A stretch of DNA of 64,000 bases from Paulownia fortunei (taxonomy: Eukaryota > Streptophyta > Magnoliopsida > Lamiales > Paulowniaceae): NCBI GenBank assembly GCA_019321725.1, contig CM033109.1, positions 16,213,993 through 16,277,992 on the forward strand. The letters run 5' to 3'. The translations under genes were made by a program, and so were the position numbers. This document shows positions 1 to 11,267 of this stretch, piece by piece. Numbering within the stretch: position 1 is the stretch's first letter; each line of letters opens with the position of its first letter. The notes under the pieces were generated by a model. It was not told where the DNA came from. It did not search any database and saw only the letters and a program-made list of their open reading frames with translations.

Positions 1-1344
1 TTGGCTCACTCCACTTGTACAACAAATGGTGATTTGATCATCTTTCCCTTAAGACATGACTCATATATTGGGATTCTTTGCTTTTTCAAAAGATCGAGCA
101 ATTAGGCCAACTTATGAATTCTCTTTTTAGAGATGTGATGTAACCTAGCATGCCATAAGAGTTGAGAACTATGATTATCTAATTTTTATTTTGTCGAACA
201 TGGAAAAAGAAGTTATGGGAGTAATAGAATGTAAACCATTCATCAATATGCCAAGGGTAATCAAAATTAAATCCCTAAAAATGGAACAACTTCTATGTTT
301 TATTGAAAAAGTAACACCTTCTCCATCCAAAACAGGAATGGAGATAATGTTCTTAACTATCTATAGAACATAATCAAACCTAAAACTACTCTAGTTTCTA
401 AAGTTGACACTTCTTATAGCTAATCCAGCAACCTTTGCTCTATTTCCCAGCCACAAGACTGTCTCCTCTCTTTTTAGCTTCTTGCTTCTTACCATCACTT
501 GCAAATCATTGCATAGATGAGATCTACATCCAGTATCTAATAACCAAGAAGCATCATTAACTAATAAGTTAACTTCAATGAAATAAATACCTAAACTCTT
601 TAGGGTTGCAAAATGCTCCTTGCAATTCCTCTTTAAATGGCCAGGTTTGGCATAGTAGTATCACTTGTTATCAGTCTTGATGGAACTCTTGAAGACCCTA
701 CCAGTTGGCTTCACACCTTTAGACTTTAGGGAATGCTTTCCTCTCCTATTCTTCCTCTTGGGTTTTATAGCCTTTAAGTTGGATGAGGATCCAACAAGCA
801 TGGTCGGCTTGTCTTTCTTCATTATGGACTCAACCATCTTCAACGTGTTAACCAGATCAGCAAGACTAGTTTCCATCTTATGCAAGTTAAAGTTGACAAT
901 GAAGGTGTCAAACGATGGAGGCAAAGACTATAGGATAAGATCTAAATAGAGCTCTTTATCTATAACGACTCCAATTAGCTCGAGCCTTTCAATCAGGCCT
1001 ATCATATTCAATCCATGATCATGGACTGAAGGGACCTCTATCATACGGCTCCTGAAAAGCTCCTTTGAGATATGATATTTCACTTGCCTAGTGTGTTCAC
1101 CATACAAATCTTGTAGGCGAACATAGATATCATGCACATGCGCATGTACCTTGTGTTACCTTTACAACTTATTTGACATCGATGCAATCATATAGCATTG
1201 CACTTGCAAGTCATCATCAACCAGCTTGTGATAATCCGCAAGCTCTTTCTTAGTGGTATTGATTGGCTCGACCAGCAGTAGGATCACCACATCAAGTATG
1301 TAATCTCTTTTTTTAGACTGTTGAACAATATGAAGGTTCCTCAA
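1..1344 (-). pseudogene. Copia copy A: gag, protease and pre-integrase remnant
   Basis: Read on the minus strand this is the 5' half of a Ty1/Copia polyprotein. The gag core lies at about 661-1344, where residues such as KMETSLADLVNTLKMVES and KDKPTMLVGSSS are shared with the three other Copia copies in the window. A protease active-site triad Asp-Thr-Gly is still readable at about 529-537. The GAG-pre-integrase zinc region (CLKGKM-type motif) reaches the window start. The zinc knuckle near 640-660 is broken: the first Cys codon is now a stop and the second reads Tyr. Stops and frame changes occur throughout, so it is dead. The rest of the polyprotein would lie before position 1. The call is firm for the family; the clade within Copia is not resolved. 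Confidence 0.88.
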
Positions 1345-1735
1345 CCAATCAACATATTTGGACTAGTTAATTTTTTAGCCTTTAAGATAGATGGAAGTGG
1401 ATTTTTAGCTATTTATAAACTATCTACAAAATTTTAAATGAGATAGAAAATTAGCATACTTTCAAAAACATATTCATGTATAACAAGGTCTTTAGCAATA
1501 AATATCTCCCACTATTTTATTCGAATTGCTAGTGGGCTTGAGGCTTAATTAATATGTCGTATGCCCTAATTTTATGAGCCTATAAAATATATTGAAATGT
1601 AGTTAAACATTTAACAATTGCATCTCCATACAACCCTCAAGATAGTTTACCTCACTTCTTTCCATATACAATAATTTTATGTACCCATATGGTACTAAAT
1701 GTCAAGCAAGACCCATGAAACATCCATAGCCAATG
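1345..1735 (-). other. 5' leader of Copia copy A
   Basis: This non-coding stretch lies upstream of the copy A gag. It matches the leaders of copies B (about 6160-6356), C (about 30240-30480) and D (about 49480-49700), with the shared phrases AATTTTATGAGCC and CTTGAGGC. At about 1735 the match stops and the Copia LTR of copy B begins, so the PBS and 5' LTR of copy A have been lost. Confidence 0.75.
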
Positions 1736-2531
1736 TAGAGACAAGTCCATCGCAATTAGTCTCAACACTAATTGCACAATAACTATGATTCCATTTCAAG
1801 TTTCAATAAATTATGACAAATTATTAGAAAACCCCTATCTAACATTCATCCCCCCTTGGCCAAGGACTTCTAAGTCATGAACTATGAAAACATAGGAGAT
1901 TCACTTGTTCAGCCATACAAGTGATGGATCATTTCTTGGCCACTTATTAGCCTCCACACATATCAATGCAATATCCAACATACCCTCTTCGTGATTGTTA
2001 GGAAATAAGAAGATACCCAAAATGTAACACAACATGCATAAGGCTACCATGGTGCCTAAAGTCTAAGGACTAATCGTGTACTATCGTAACATAAAAATTC
2101 TTATTTTGATAAACAACGGTTTCAATTAAGAATTTTTAGTAGGCCTTTCTAGTGTACTTGTTCTCTAATAAGCACTCGCATACATGCACTAACATCATTA
2201 CGCTAATATCAATGGAGCGAGATATTCTCCTCATACGAACATGCATCATATGCGCGAGTCTACTATACTAATCAATGTCCCATCTCATAAAGCTCTTGAC
2301 TTGGAACTTATTTAAGACCATAGCTAGAGAGACATATTCTATAATCACCATCAAATACATGACCATGCCCCAGAGCTAAGTTTGGTCTTAGTATTTATCT
2401 AATTATTACATATAATTAAAGATAAAGATATTTTCCTATTTTATTAATATGATTTGAAAAATATTACTTTTATATATATGAGAGTATAAAATACATCCAA
2501 TCTAATTGGCGTGTCGGGTACCACTAAAACA
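1736..2531 (-). repeat. 3' LTR of Copia copy B, truncated
   Basis: The sequence matches the distal part of the LTR of copies C and D, including the shared phrases CATGAACTATGAAAA, GTACTATCGTAACA and TCTAATTGGCG. It ends on the plus strand in a decayed TCTAACA-type terminus at 2531, next to the polypurine tract. Only about 0.8 kb of the usual 2.15 kb survives. Confidence 0.78.
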
Positions 2532-2546
2532 GTCTCCCACTTACCC
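2532..2546 (-). other. Polypurine tract of Copia copy B
   Basis: On the minus strand this reads as a purine-rich tract (GGGTAAGTGGGAGAC) immediately upstream of the 3' LTR. Related tracts sit at the same place in copies C (26424-26440) and D (43393-43410). It is the expected plus-strand primer site for reverse transcription. Confidence 0.7.
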
Positions 2547-4110
2547 TAGTGCCAATTGCCCTTGTACTTTAGGCCCATATTCTCAAGATGTCCATTGTAT
2601 ACCGTCTACATTGGGGTTTGGTCATTGGGTCTACTATATTTTCTCTCGAAGTGAATCTATCCACAACAACGTCATCTCTACTAAAGATCTTTCTAATTAG
2701 ATGGTATCGCTTGATGATGTGCTTGGATCTTTGATGAGATCTTGGCTCTTTCATTTGTGCAATAGCTCTGTTATTATCTATATAGGATCAATAATAGATG
2801 GAACCACACCCAACTCTTAGATGAAGCTCCTCATCCAAACAGCTTTCTTTGTTGCCTCACATACAATAATGTATTTAGCCTCTATGGTAGAATCTACAGT
2901 CGTCTCCTGCTTGAAACTCTTCCAATTGATCGTACCATTGTTTATGATGAATATGTATCAAAATATAGACTTTGAGTTATCTATATCAGACTGAAAACTA
3001 GAATCAGTATAGCCATCAAGTTTTAGTTCTCTAGAGTCATATATAAGAAAGATATACTTAATTCTTCTCAAGTACATCAGGATCATGTTTATGGCTTTCC
3101 AGTTCATCACATGGATTAGACTGATATCTACTTGTGACACTCAAAGCATATATGAGATCGGGCCTCGTACATAGCATACTTTATATTATGCTTCTAATGG
3201 TAGATACATAAAGTATGCAGGTCACCCTTTCCCTCTCTTAACCCTTGAGAGAGAAGCGCCATGACTCATTGGCAAGAATCCTTATTTGGATTTCTCCATG
3301 CTAAACCTCTATAACATTTTATCTACATACGTAGATTAGGATAGTCCAGTTATCCTTCTAGACCTATCTCTAGAGATCTTTATTCCAAGAATAAATGATG
3401 TTTCTCCCAAATCAGTCATGCAGAACTAGTTTGACAACTAAGTCTTAGTTGACTGCATCATCCCTACATTATTCCCAACGAGTAGAATGTCGTCAACGTA
3501 CAATATATAAATGTTACTATGCTCCTACAAGCCTTCTTGTAGATATATGGTTAATTTGAATTCTTGTGGAAATCAAATGATTTGATTGTCTCATGAAACC
3601 GAAAGTTTCAGCTTTGAGAAGCCTGCTTGAGTACGTAAATAGATCTTTGGAGTTTGCAAACCTTTTGATCACTCTCTCTAGATATGAATCCTTCTGGCCG
3701 CCTTATATAGATCTCTTCCTTAATATTTCTATTAAGAAATACGGTTTTCACATCTTTCTGTCACATCTCGTAGTTATAATATATTGATATGGCTAGCAGT
3801 ATCTGGATGGATTTAAGTATCGTGACTGGCGAAAAAGTTTCCACAAAATTAATTCCTTACTTCTGAGTATAAACTTTCACAACCAGTCATACTTTATAGG
3901 TTAATACATCTCTATTTACTCCAAGATTATGCTTGTAGACCCATTTGCAGCTAATGCGAATTATTCCCTATGATGGGTCCACTAAGGTCCATACTTTGTT
4001 GGAGTACATGGAATCCATCTCGGATTGCATGGTGTCTTGCCAACTTCCCGAGTTGATGTTAGACATCATCTTTCCTTAAGACCTTGGATCACTATCCAAG
4101 GGAGCCATAC
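2547..4110 (-). pseudogene. Copia copy B: reverse transcriptase and RNase H remnant
   Basis: The minus strand encodes the C-terminal half of a Copia polyprotein. RNase H is at about 2569-3180, with ELKLDGYTDSSFQSDIDNSK at 2958-3140 and a following Glu-Ala-like segment. Reverse transcriptase is at about 3180-4110; the catalytic YVDD box is still readable at about 3490-3505, followed by ILLVGN. Many frameshifts and stops break both domains. The shared order and sequence with copies C and D confirm the family. It cannot make a functional enzyme. Confidence 0.86.
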
Positions 4111-5560
4111 CTTAGAGGTGGCTTTGAAATCATTTGGGATCTCCTAGGAGGTTCTGTGTCCGAATGTCCTACTTCAGCTGGTTAGCCCGTTACTACTTTT
4201 GTTGGGAGGTTCTGTGGTTTCTGAATTTCTTCAAGTTCCATGACTTTGCCATTTCTATCTAATAGAAACTCCTTTCCTATGAAGGTGGCATTTTTCGAAA
4301 CAAATACTATTTATTCTAAGGAGTCATAGAAATAGTATCCAATAGATTCTTTTGGATACTGCACGAACTTACATAAATTGGATCTCATATCCAATTTATT
4401 TCCCACTTCCTGCATCATGTAAGCAGCACCCCATACCCTAAAATATTTAAAGGTGGGTAGTTTCCCACACCACATCTCATATGGTGTTTTGGATACTGAC
4501 TTTGTTGGCACTTTATTAAATAGATGCACTGCTGTTTCTAGAGCATAGCCCCAAAATGAAAGAAGAAGTCCACTGAAATTCATCATCAATCGAACCATGT
4601 CTAACAGGGTTTAATTTCTATGCTTCACAACTTTGTTGTGTGGAGGAGTAGCAGAAGGGGTCCACTTAGAGAGAATCCCATTCTCTTTTAGATAATCAAG
4701 AAACTCTATGCTCAACTATTCCCCTCCTCGTTTGATTAAAGAGCTTTGATACTTAGCCTAGTTTATTTTTCCACCTGACATCCGAATTCTTTAAAATTTT
4801 CAAAGATTTCATATTTGTAACTCATAAGGTAAACATAACCATATCTAGAATAATCATCTGTAAAGATTATGAAGTAGTGATAGTTTCCACAAGCACTAAC
4901 ACTGCGCATACATCTAAATGGATCAAATTTAATAGATCTTTAGCTCGCTCCACTTGTCCAACAAATGGTGATTTGATCATCTTTTTCTTGAGACATGACT
5001 CACATGTTAGCATTCCTTACTCTTTTGAATGATCGAGCAATTAGGCTGACTTATGAATTCTCTTATCAGAGATGTAACCTAATCTAGCATGCCATAACAG
5101 TTGAGAACAATAATTACCTAATTTTTTTATTGAACGTGGAAAAAAGAGTTATAGGGAGTAATAGAATATAAATTATTCATCAATATGCCAAAGTTAATAA
5201 AAATTGAATCTCTAAAAATAAAGCAACTTCCATGTTTTAATGAAAAAGTAAAACTTTCTTCATTCAATACAGGAATGGAGATAATGTTTTTAACTATCTC
5301 TTAAACATAAAGGCAATTGTTTACAACTAAAACTATTCCATTTCCTAAAGTTAAGTTGACACTTTCTATGGCTAATGCAGTAACCTTTGCTCTATTCCCT
5401 AGTCGCAGGACTCTCTCCTCTACTTAGCTTCCAGCTTCTTGCCATCACTTGCAAATCATTGTGTAGATGAGATCCACATCCAGAATCTAATACCTAAGAA
5501 GCATCATTAACAGATAAATTAACTTCAACAAAATAAATACCTGAACTCTTTAGGGTCGTA
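4111..5560 (-). pseudogene. Copia copy B: protease and integrase remnant
   Basis: The integrase C-terminal part is open at 4311-4598 on the minus strand, with WGYALETAVHLFNKVP, KTPYEMWCGKLP and KLDMRSNLCKFVQYPKES, all typical of Copia integrase. The core and the GAG-pre-integrase segment follow at about 4600-5060. The protease active site reads Asp-Ser-Gly at about 5479-5487, within VLDSGCGSHL. Frame breaks lie between all of these blocks. Confidence 0.85.
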
Positions 5561-6171
5561 AGGTACTCTTTTCAATATCTCTTCCAATGCCTAGGTTTGC
5601 TGCAATAGTGGCTCTTGTCAATAGTCTTGTTGGAACTTTTGGAGATGCCACCAGTTGGCTTCATGCCTTTAGACTTTGAGAAATGCTTTTCTTTCCCCTT
5701 TTTCCTCTTGGGCTTTGTAGCTTTTGAGTTGAATGAGGATCCAACAAGCATGACTAACTTGTCTTTCTTCATAGTAGACTTAGTAGTCTTCAACACGCTA
5801 ACCAGCTCAATAAGGCTAGTTTCCATCTTAGGCATTTGAAGTTGACAAAGAAGGTGTAAACGATGGAGGTAAAGACTACAGGATGAGATCCAAATAGAGC
5901 TCATTATCCATAATAACTCCAAGTAACTTGAGCTTTTCAATCAGGCCTATCATCTTCAATCCATGATCATAGATTGAAGATCCCTCTATCATATGAGTCC
6001 TGAAATATCATTTCCTAGTGGGCCTACAGGATGAGATCCAAATAAAGCTCATTATCCATAATAACTCCAAGTAACTTGAGCTTTTCAATCAGGCCTATCA
6101 TCTTCAATCCATGATCATAGATTGAAGAGCCCTCTATCATATGAGTCCTGAAATATCATTTCCTAGTGGGC
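5561..6171 (-). pseudogene. Copia copy B: gag remnant with deleted N terminus
   Basis: The gag zinc-knuckle end and basic linker are open at 5572-5940 on the minus strand (KMETSLIELVSVLK, KDKLVMLVGSSFNSKA). Compared with copies A and C, the gag N-terminal half is missing: the reading jumps from the segment around the conserved His-Asp-His to leader sequence (TTCCTAGTGGGC). The segment carrying that junction is then tandemly duplicated (see 5876-6171). The product would be non-functional. Confidence 0.82.
5876..6171. repeat. 148-bp tandem duplication in copy B gag
   Basis: Two near-identical units, 5876-6023 and 6024-6171, each run from CTACAGGATGAGATCC to TTTCCTAGTGGG. Both contain the junction left by the gag N-terminal deletion, so the duplication came after the deletion. 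Confidence 0.9.
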
Positions 6172-6356
6172 TTGAGGCCCAATCAATATGTCGTATGCCC
6201 CAATTTTATGAGCCCATAAAATATATTAAAATGTAGTTAAATGTTTAACAATTGTATCTCCACACAACCCATAAGATATTTTACCTCACTTCTTCCCATA
6301 TTGCACAATTTTATGAGCTTATATGGCACTAAGTGTCAAGCAAGACCCATCAAACT
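6172..6356 (-). other. Copia copy B leader, inner part
   Basis: Non-coding. It matches the leaders of copies A, C and D up to the phrase ACCCATCAAAC at 6346-6356, where the match stops abruptly and LTR sequence begins. Confidence 0.7.
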
Positions 6357-6915
6357 ATTGGGTTCACTATAATCACAGGGGTATATGCAGCGGAAAATTA
6401 AAATTTTTATTAAACATAAATTTAACCCCTTTGATTTAAAAGCGATTTTAACCATCGTGCTTATTCAAGTGAATATATAAATAAATATAAAATCGGATTA
6501 TACCTTTTGTGCACTCCGATTGTTGTAGGGAATGAAGCAATCAATTGCTTATCCTAGACTATTAGAACTCGTAGGGATCCAAGTGTCTCCCCTCTATCAG
6601 GTTCACAATACGGTACAACAACACTAATCAAAAGGATTCGCTAGTATCCTTTTAATTGTTTACTAATCTAGAACCGGGGTAAATTTTCAAGAACAATAAA
6701 GATTGATTCTTTAAGTTCTTGAAACAATAATATGAAGAGAATAATAAGAAACTGATTTATTTTTTCATTATTTTCTTTTCTTTGAGAGTAAAAATAGAAG
6801 ATTTTAAACAAAATATTTTTGCTCAAATTTTTGAATTGAATTATGTAATTTTCATCCCTCATATATATAGGGCTGAAAATTTTAATTCCTTTCCAACTCT
6901 TATCTAATATATACA
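6357..6915 (-). repeat. Copia LTR fragment lodged inside the copy B leader
   Basis: From 6357 the sequence (TATTGGGTTCACTATAATC...) matches the inner end of the Copia LTR as seen at 34525-35160 in copy C, including AAAGCGATTTTAACCATCG and the ATATATAGGGCTGAAAATTTT segment. At about 6915 it returns to leader sequence that matches 33690 onward. An LTR piece therefore replaces several hundred bases of leader. The ORF at 6668-6931 lies in this piece and looks like chance. Confidence 0.72.
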
Positions 6916-7637
6916 TAATCAAGCTGATCATGGGCTAATCCACTGTGATCTATTTGAGCTAAAAATGGATCTAGCTCAATATAAGAGTAAAAACAATAGA
7001 ACTAGAAACTAAGTTCTATTACATGAATATATCCTACGCATTTATGGGCCTTCCTTTGATTCTTCGTATTGGTCATTCGTCTTGTCCACCAAAAATAAAA
7101 AAGAAAAAACTCATCCTATTCTACTCTCATTTCAAAAATATGAAGTACATACAAGAAAAGAATAAGAGACTCACAGGCCCCATTTTAAAAATATAAATAT
7201 AAATCAATCCAATCACATTAGTCCAAGAGGCTCTATGATCGTCCCATGCATACCAATAAAAACATTACATGAATTTATTAAAGCATGTAAATTTACCATC
7301 TAATTAAGTTATAATCTCATGTCTTGGGATAAAATCTTATTTTTTTAAGAAAAACCATTTTTAAAAAAATTTAAAATTAACACTTTAATTAAAAAAAAAT
7401 TGCAATTCAACATAATGAGGATATCCAACACCATCCTCTATGCAGCGCAGTCGCTCACGTGGTCATGCTATATGTTTTCCTCCTCCAATTGAATTGAATA
7501 CAATCATACATGTTCTGTTTAATAATTAATTAAATTACAAAATAATTCTATCCCAATCAGAAATACAAATATCAATCAGAACTTAACAATTAAATTCATA
7601 GGCATAAATCAAATTCGATTGGAATTGTGCAAACCAT
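6916..7637 (-). other. Copia copy B leader, PBS-proximal part
   Basis: Non-coding. It matches 33690-34511 of copy C (for example the GAGACTCACAGGCC and CAATCACATTAGTCCAA segments). A short GC-richer patch at about 7425-7465 sits where copies C and D carry unrelated GC-rich patches. Confidence 0.7.
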
Positions 7638-7650
7638 GGCTCTGATACAA
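7638..7650 (-). other. Primer binding site, initiator-Met tRNA type
   Basis: On the minus strand it reads as a slightly decayed form of TGGTATCAGAGCC, complementary to the 3' end of plant initiator-Met tRNA, directly inside the 5' LTR. The better copy is at 34512-34523. Confidence 0.75.
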
Positions 7651-7651
7651 C

Positions 7652-9096
7652 TATTGAGTTCTCGTGATCGTGGGTTATGCACAGTGGAAAAATAAAAATA
7701 TAAAAAATAACATGCTATAACAGTTACAACAATACCCTGAATCCAATGTGATTTTTAACCATCTTGTAATTTTCAATAGTTTAATAAAAATTAAAATAGT
7801 TTTGATTTATACATTTATACACTCTAGTTGTCTTAGGGATTGAAGCAATAGATTGCTAGCCTTTTTCTGAATTTTGATTCATGGGGACCTAAATGTCTTT
7901 CCTTCAAAGAAGTCCACACGTTGTGTAGGAACACGGACTCTAAATTTTATTAGCAATTCAGATTTTTTTACTAACCTAGATTTGGAGTGAATATAGTGAA
8001 TATTAATTTTAACTATCAACTAGTGATAAAAGAATTAATATTTTGACAAGGGATGGAATTTTGGTGGAATAAAGAATGGAAGAAGAAAATTAATTTTCTC
8101 CTTCTAAATTCTATGATGGCAAAAAATTGGAGAGTAGAATTCTTCTAGAATTTTTTGCCATATACCTTTTATAGCGGGACTCAATAATTCCAAAAGTCCC
8201 ATTCTTGGTATTTTTGGTTTCTTTTTAATTGGTTGGAAGAGTTTTGGTTGTCCTAAAAATCTCCAACTATATCTCTTCATATCTTTCAAATATGTAAAGA
8301 GATAATTATCTAATCCTTTTGCCAACTCTTGTCGGCCTCTCCTAACGGGCCTTATTGAATTAGATTTGGACTTAAAATAAATCCTATAATTAATCTAATT
8401 AATTATTTTAGCCTAAACTCAATTAATTAATTCCATTTAGCCCACCTAATCAAATTAGGTCCAATTAAATAATCTAATTTTTTAACTGATTAAATTAATT
8501 TATGGTCTAAACAATTAATTTGATCCAATCAAATAATTGTTTCACTCCAATTGGGCTTCCTAATCTTATCGTGTGTGACCTTTAGATTCATAACTAAGCT
8601 AGTAGTGGACTTGCAACATTTGCAACTTATGAATAATAATTATTCTAATTAATTAATTCACTTGAAATTAACTCTTTAATTTCAAGAATCTCATAAGTCA
8701 TGGAAACACCTAACAAGTGTATCATGACTACATAGATTTAGGTGAAATAGCGAGTGAATCTATTTCAATTATGAGTATTATACACGAAAGGTCTTTCCAT
8801 TAATTAATTTACCGATTGAGTTTAGGGCATGGATTTATAGTCGAAACCCTAATTTCTCAATAACTATGATTCCATTTCAAGTATCAATAACTTATGATGA
8901 ATCATTAGAAAAACCCCATCTACCATTCATCCCGTCTTGGCCAATAACTTCTAAGTCATGAATTATGAAAATATAGGAGATGCACTAGCTGTACTAAACG
9001 GATTCTTTTTGGCCAATCATTAGCCTCCTTACATATCAATTCAACATCTAATAGACCCCTATTGTAATTGTTAGACAATCAGAAGATACAAAATGA
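7652..9096 (-). repeat. 5' LTR of Copia copy B, truncated
   Basis: It begins on the plus strand with a decayed TGTTGGG (TATTGAG) beside the PBS. It passes through landmarks shared with the other copies: AGTGTATCATGACTACA, GTCGAAACCCTAATT and TCATCCCGTCTTGGCC. It is cut at about 9096 by the broken protease end of Gypsy element I. The ORF at 8104-8325 has no family signal. Confidence 0.78.
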
Positions 9097-9860
9097 TAGG
9101 AATCTATGTATGTGAAAGTGCAATAGGCTCTATGTCCAAAATAACAAAATCCACTGAAAAGTAAAACTTATCAATTTATACCAACACATTTTCCACTACT
9201 CCCTTTAAAACTTTAATTGAATGATCAACTAGTTGGAGTATATCGGAAGTTATTTTAAATTCTCTCAAACCTAAGTGTTCATAAACTGAGAAATGTAGAA
9301 GATTTATAATAGCATCAAGATCAAGCAAAGCACGCTCTATTCTAGTGTTTTATATGGTACATGAAATGGTTGGACAACCTGAATTTTTGTATTTTGGTGG
9401 AGCGAATTATTGAATGATTGAACTAACACTTTTAGTTAAAAATGCATTCTTTTATACATGATGTTTTCTTTTGATTGTACACAAATCTTTCAAAAATTTA
9501 GTATAAGATGGAACTTGCTTGATTGCATCCAATAATGGAATATTAATCTTGACTTGTTTAAAAACTTCAAAGATTTCAACATTTGAGTTCAACTTTTGAT
9601 TTGGTTGTAATCTCTAAGGCATATGAGCTAAAGGTGAGAATTTTTCTTTTTCATCATTTTCAATCTCACCTTACTTAAACTTACCTTATTGTCAAGATAA
9701 TTTCCACTCTTTATTTATGAAGGTGGATTAGAAACTTTCTCCTTGGGATGAATAGTATTGTCAATAACTTTTTCATTATGAAGAGTTGTGACCAAATTAG
9801 CTTTCTTGATTGAATTTTCACTTGAAGAAGAAACATGACATTGAGAGAAAGGAATAGGTT
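9097..9860 (-). pseudogene. Gypsy element I: protease remnant
   Basis: Read on the minus strand, the segment preserves the order of the plant Gypsy protease region: a linker resembling INIPLLDAIKQVPSY near 9500-9560, then ALLDLDAIINLLHFSVYEH near 9270-9330 and VDFVILDIE near 9120-9150. The usual Gly after the catalytic Asp-Leu has become Asp. Stops interrupt the frame, and the domain is cut at 9097 before its last strand. Confidence 0.75.
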
Positions 9861-11072
9861 GAGGTTGAGCAGGAAATTTTACCTTTTTTCATGAGTACAC
9901 AAAGAAGCTATCAATGTTGAAAGTGTATTTTTGATCTCATTGATGACTTGTGAAGTCTGGTTACTGATGTTTTTTGGTCAATGCATAAATTCTTTCAAAA
10001 GTCTCATCAGGGGATTTTATATGTGGAGTTGGATAAGAATGAAAGTTTGGTAGTTTTTGTGAATGTAGTGGTTGGGCACTATTCTTATCTTGCCAACTAA
10101 AATTGAGATGATTTCTCCATTGTGGATTGTAAGTTTTAGAATATGGAAAATGAAAAGGATTTTTGAATGTGTTCATGACATTTGCTTGTGCTAGAATATT
10201 TGCATATTCATTGGTGGAGTGTCCAACAGGTTCACAAATGCTGCAAACTTCTTCATCTTGTACAAATCTAATTTCCTTTACTTTTTTAAGTTCCACAAAC
10301 TCCACTTTTCTTGTTAAACTAGCAATCCTAGCATTTAGATCATCTTCTCGACTAAGGTAATATTTTATTTTATTACTATTAGCAAGATTAGATCTAATAG
10401 AACCTTCGGAAGAATTAACAATATGCAATGATTGAGATTTTTTCGCCAAATCATCTAGATATTCTAGGCCTTCATCATTTATCAAGAACTCACCATTATA
10501 CATTGTTTCAATAAATTATTTTGTTTCTAAAGTTAAACCTTCTTAAAAGAAACTAATTAAGTGCCATTGTTCAAAACCATGATGTGGACATGAATTCAAC
10601 AAATCTTTTAATCTTTCCCAACATTGAAAGAAAGCTTCATTAGAATTTTGAGAAATTTTTTGGATTTGTCTTTTCAAAGTATTAGTTTTATGAGTTGAAA
10701 GGACTTTTCGAAAAATTCTCTTGCCAAGTATTAATTGACCTAGGTTCTAAAGAATTTAGCTAAGTTTTTGTTTTATCTTTCAAAGAAAAAAGAAATTATT
10801 TGAGTTTAACAATCTCATTTGTACAAGTTTGATCTTCAAAAGTAGCACATACTTTATCAAATTCTTTCAAATGCAGATAAGGGCTTTTAAAGTTTAAATC
10901 ATGGAAATTAAGAAGTAAAGGAATCTTACCTGGCTTGAATCAAAAGTTATTTGCATTGAGAGGAAAAATGAAATAAGAAGGAGAAGAATTTCGAGGAGGT
11001 TGCAAGTAATAACGCATGATAGGCACCTGTTGATTCTCATTTTCATCTTGTATACTTCCATTTTCAGCCATG
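9861..11072 (-). pseudogene. Gypsy element I: gag remnant
   Basis: The gag begins with an ATG at 11072 (MAENGSIQDENENQQ) and runs down to about 9861. The retrotransposon gag domain lies at about 10600-10900, with a KDKTKT-like segment. The longest open piece is 9961-10503 (180 residues), containing EYLDDLAKKSQS, a linker and a zinc-knuckle remnant CSICEPVGHSTNEY in which the last Cys is Tyr. Downstream is the NPQWRNHLNFSW motif common to Athila/Tat-type gags. Frame changes separate the pieces. Confidence 0.82.
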
Positions 11073-11246
11073 GTGGAAATGTGTGGAGGTGACTCAAATA
11101 AATTTTTAAACAAAGTTTTAGAAGTATCTCTAACTAAACAATGAGAATTATGACTATGATATCATATGAACATATAATTCTAAAGAAAACAAACACACAA
11201 TATTTACAAAGGAAAAATATTTACAAACCTGAATACTTACCTTGCC
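11073..11246 (-). other. Leader of Gypsy element I
   Basis: A short non-coding stretch between the gag start and the PBS. No feature is seen other than AT-rich sequence. Confidence 0.6.
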
Positions 11247-11264
11247 TCCTCGGGAACGGTACCA
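11247..11264 (-). other. Primer binding site of Gypsy element I
   Basis: On the minus strand it reads TGGTACCGTTCCCGAGGA, a diverged relative of the Asp-tRNA-complementary site (TGGCGCCGTTGCCGGGGA) used by many plant Gypsy elements. It sits directly inside the LTR end. Confidence 0.72.
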
Positions 11265-11267
11265 AAA

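Larger units (their letters stand above)
1736..9096 (-). mobile_element. Copia copy B, degenerate, both LTRs truncated
   Basis: A complete Copia order can be followed on the minus strand from high to low coordinates: 5' LTR (7652-9096), initiator-Met PBS (7638-7650), leader, gag, protease, integrase, reverse transcriptase, RNase H, polypurine tract (2532-2546) and 3' LTR (1736-2531). Both LTRs are cut at their outer ends: the 3' LTR where it meets copy A, the 5' LTR where it meets Gypsy element I. No target-site duplication can therefore be found. Internal damage includes a deleted gag N terminus, a 148-bp tandem duplication and an LTR piece lodged in the leader. Confidence 0.85.

Noticed and set aside
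191..373. 60-codon plus-strand ORF
   Set aside because: It is the complement of the Copia A polyprotein and has no signal of its own.
665..949. 94-codon plus-strand ORF with a hydrophobic segment (FPLLFFLLGFIAF)
   Set aside because: It is antisense to the well-recognised Copia gag linker; the matching antisense frame in copy B (5615-5839) has the same origin.
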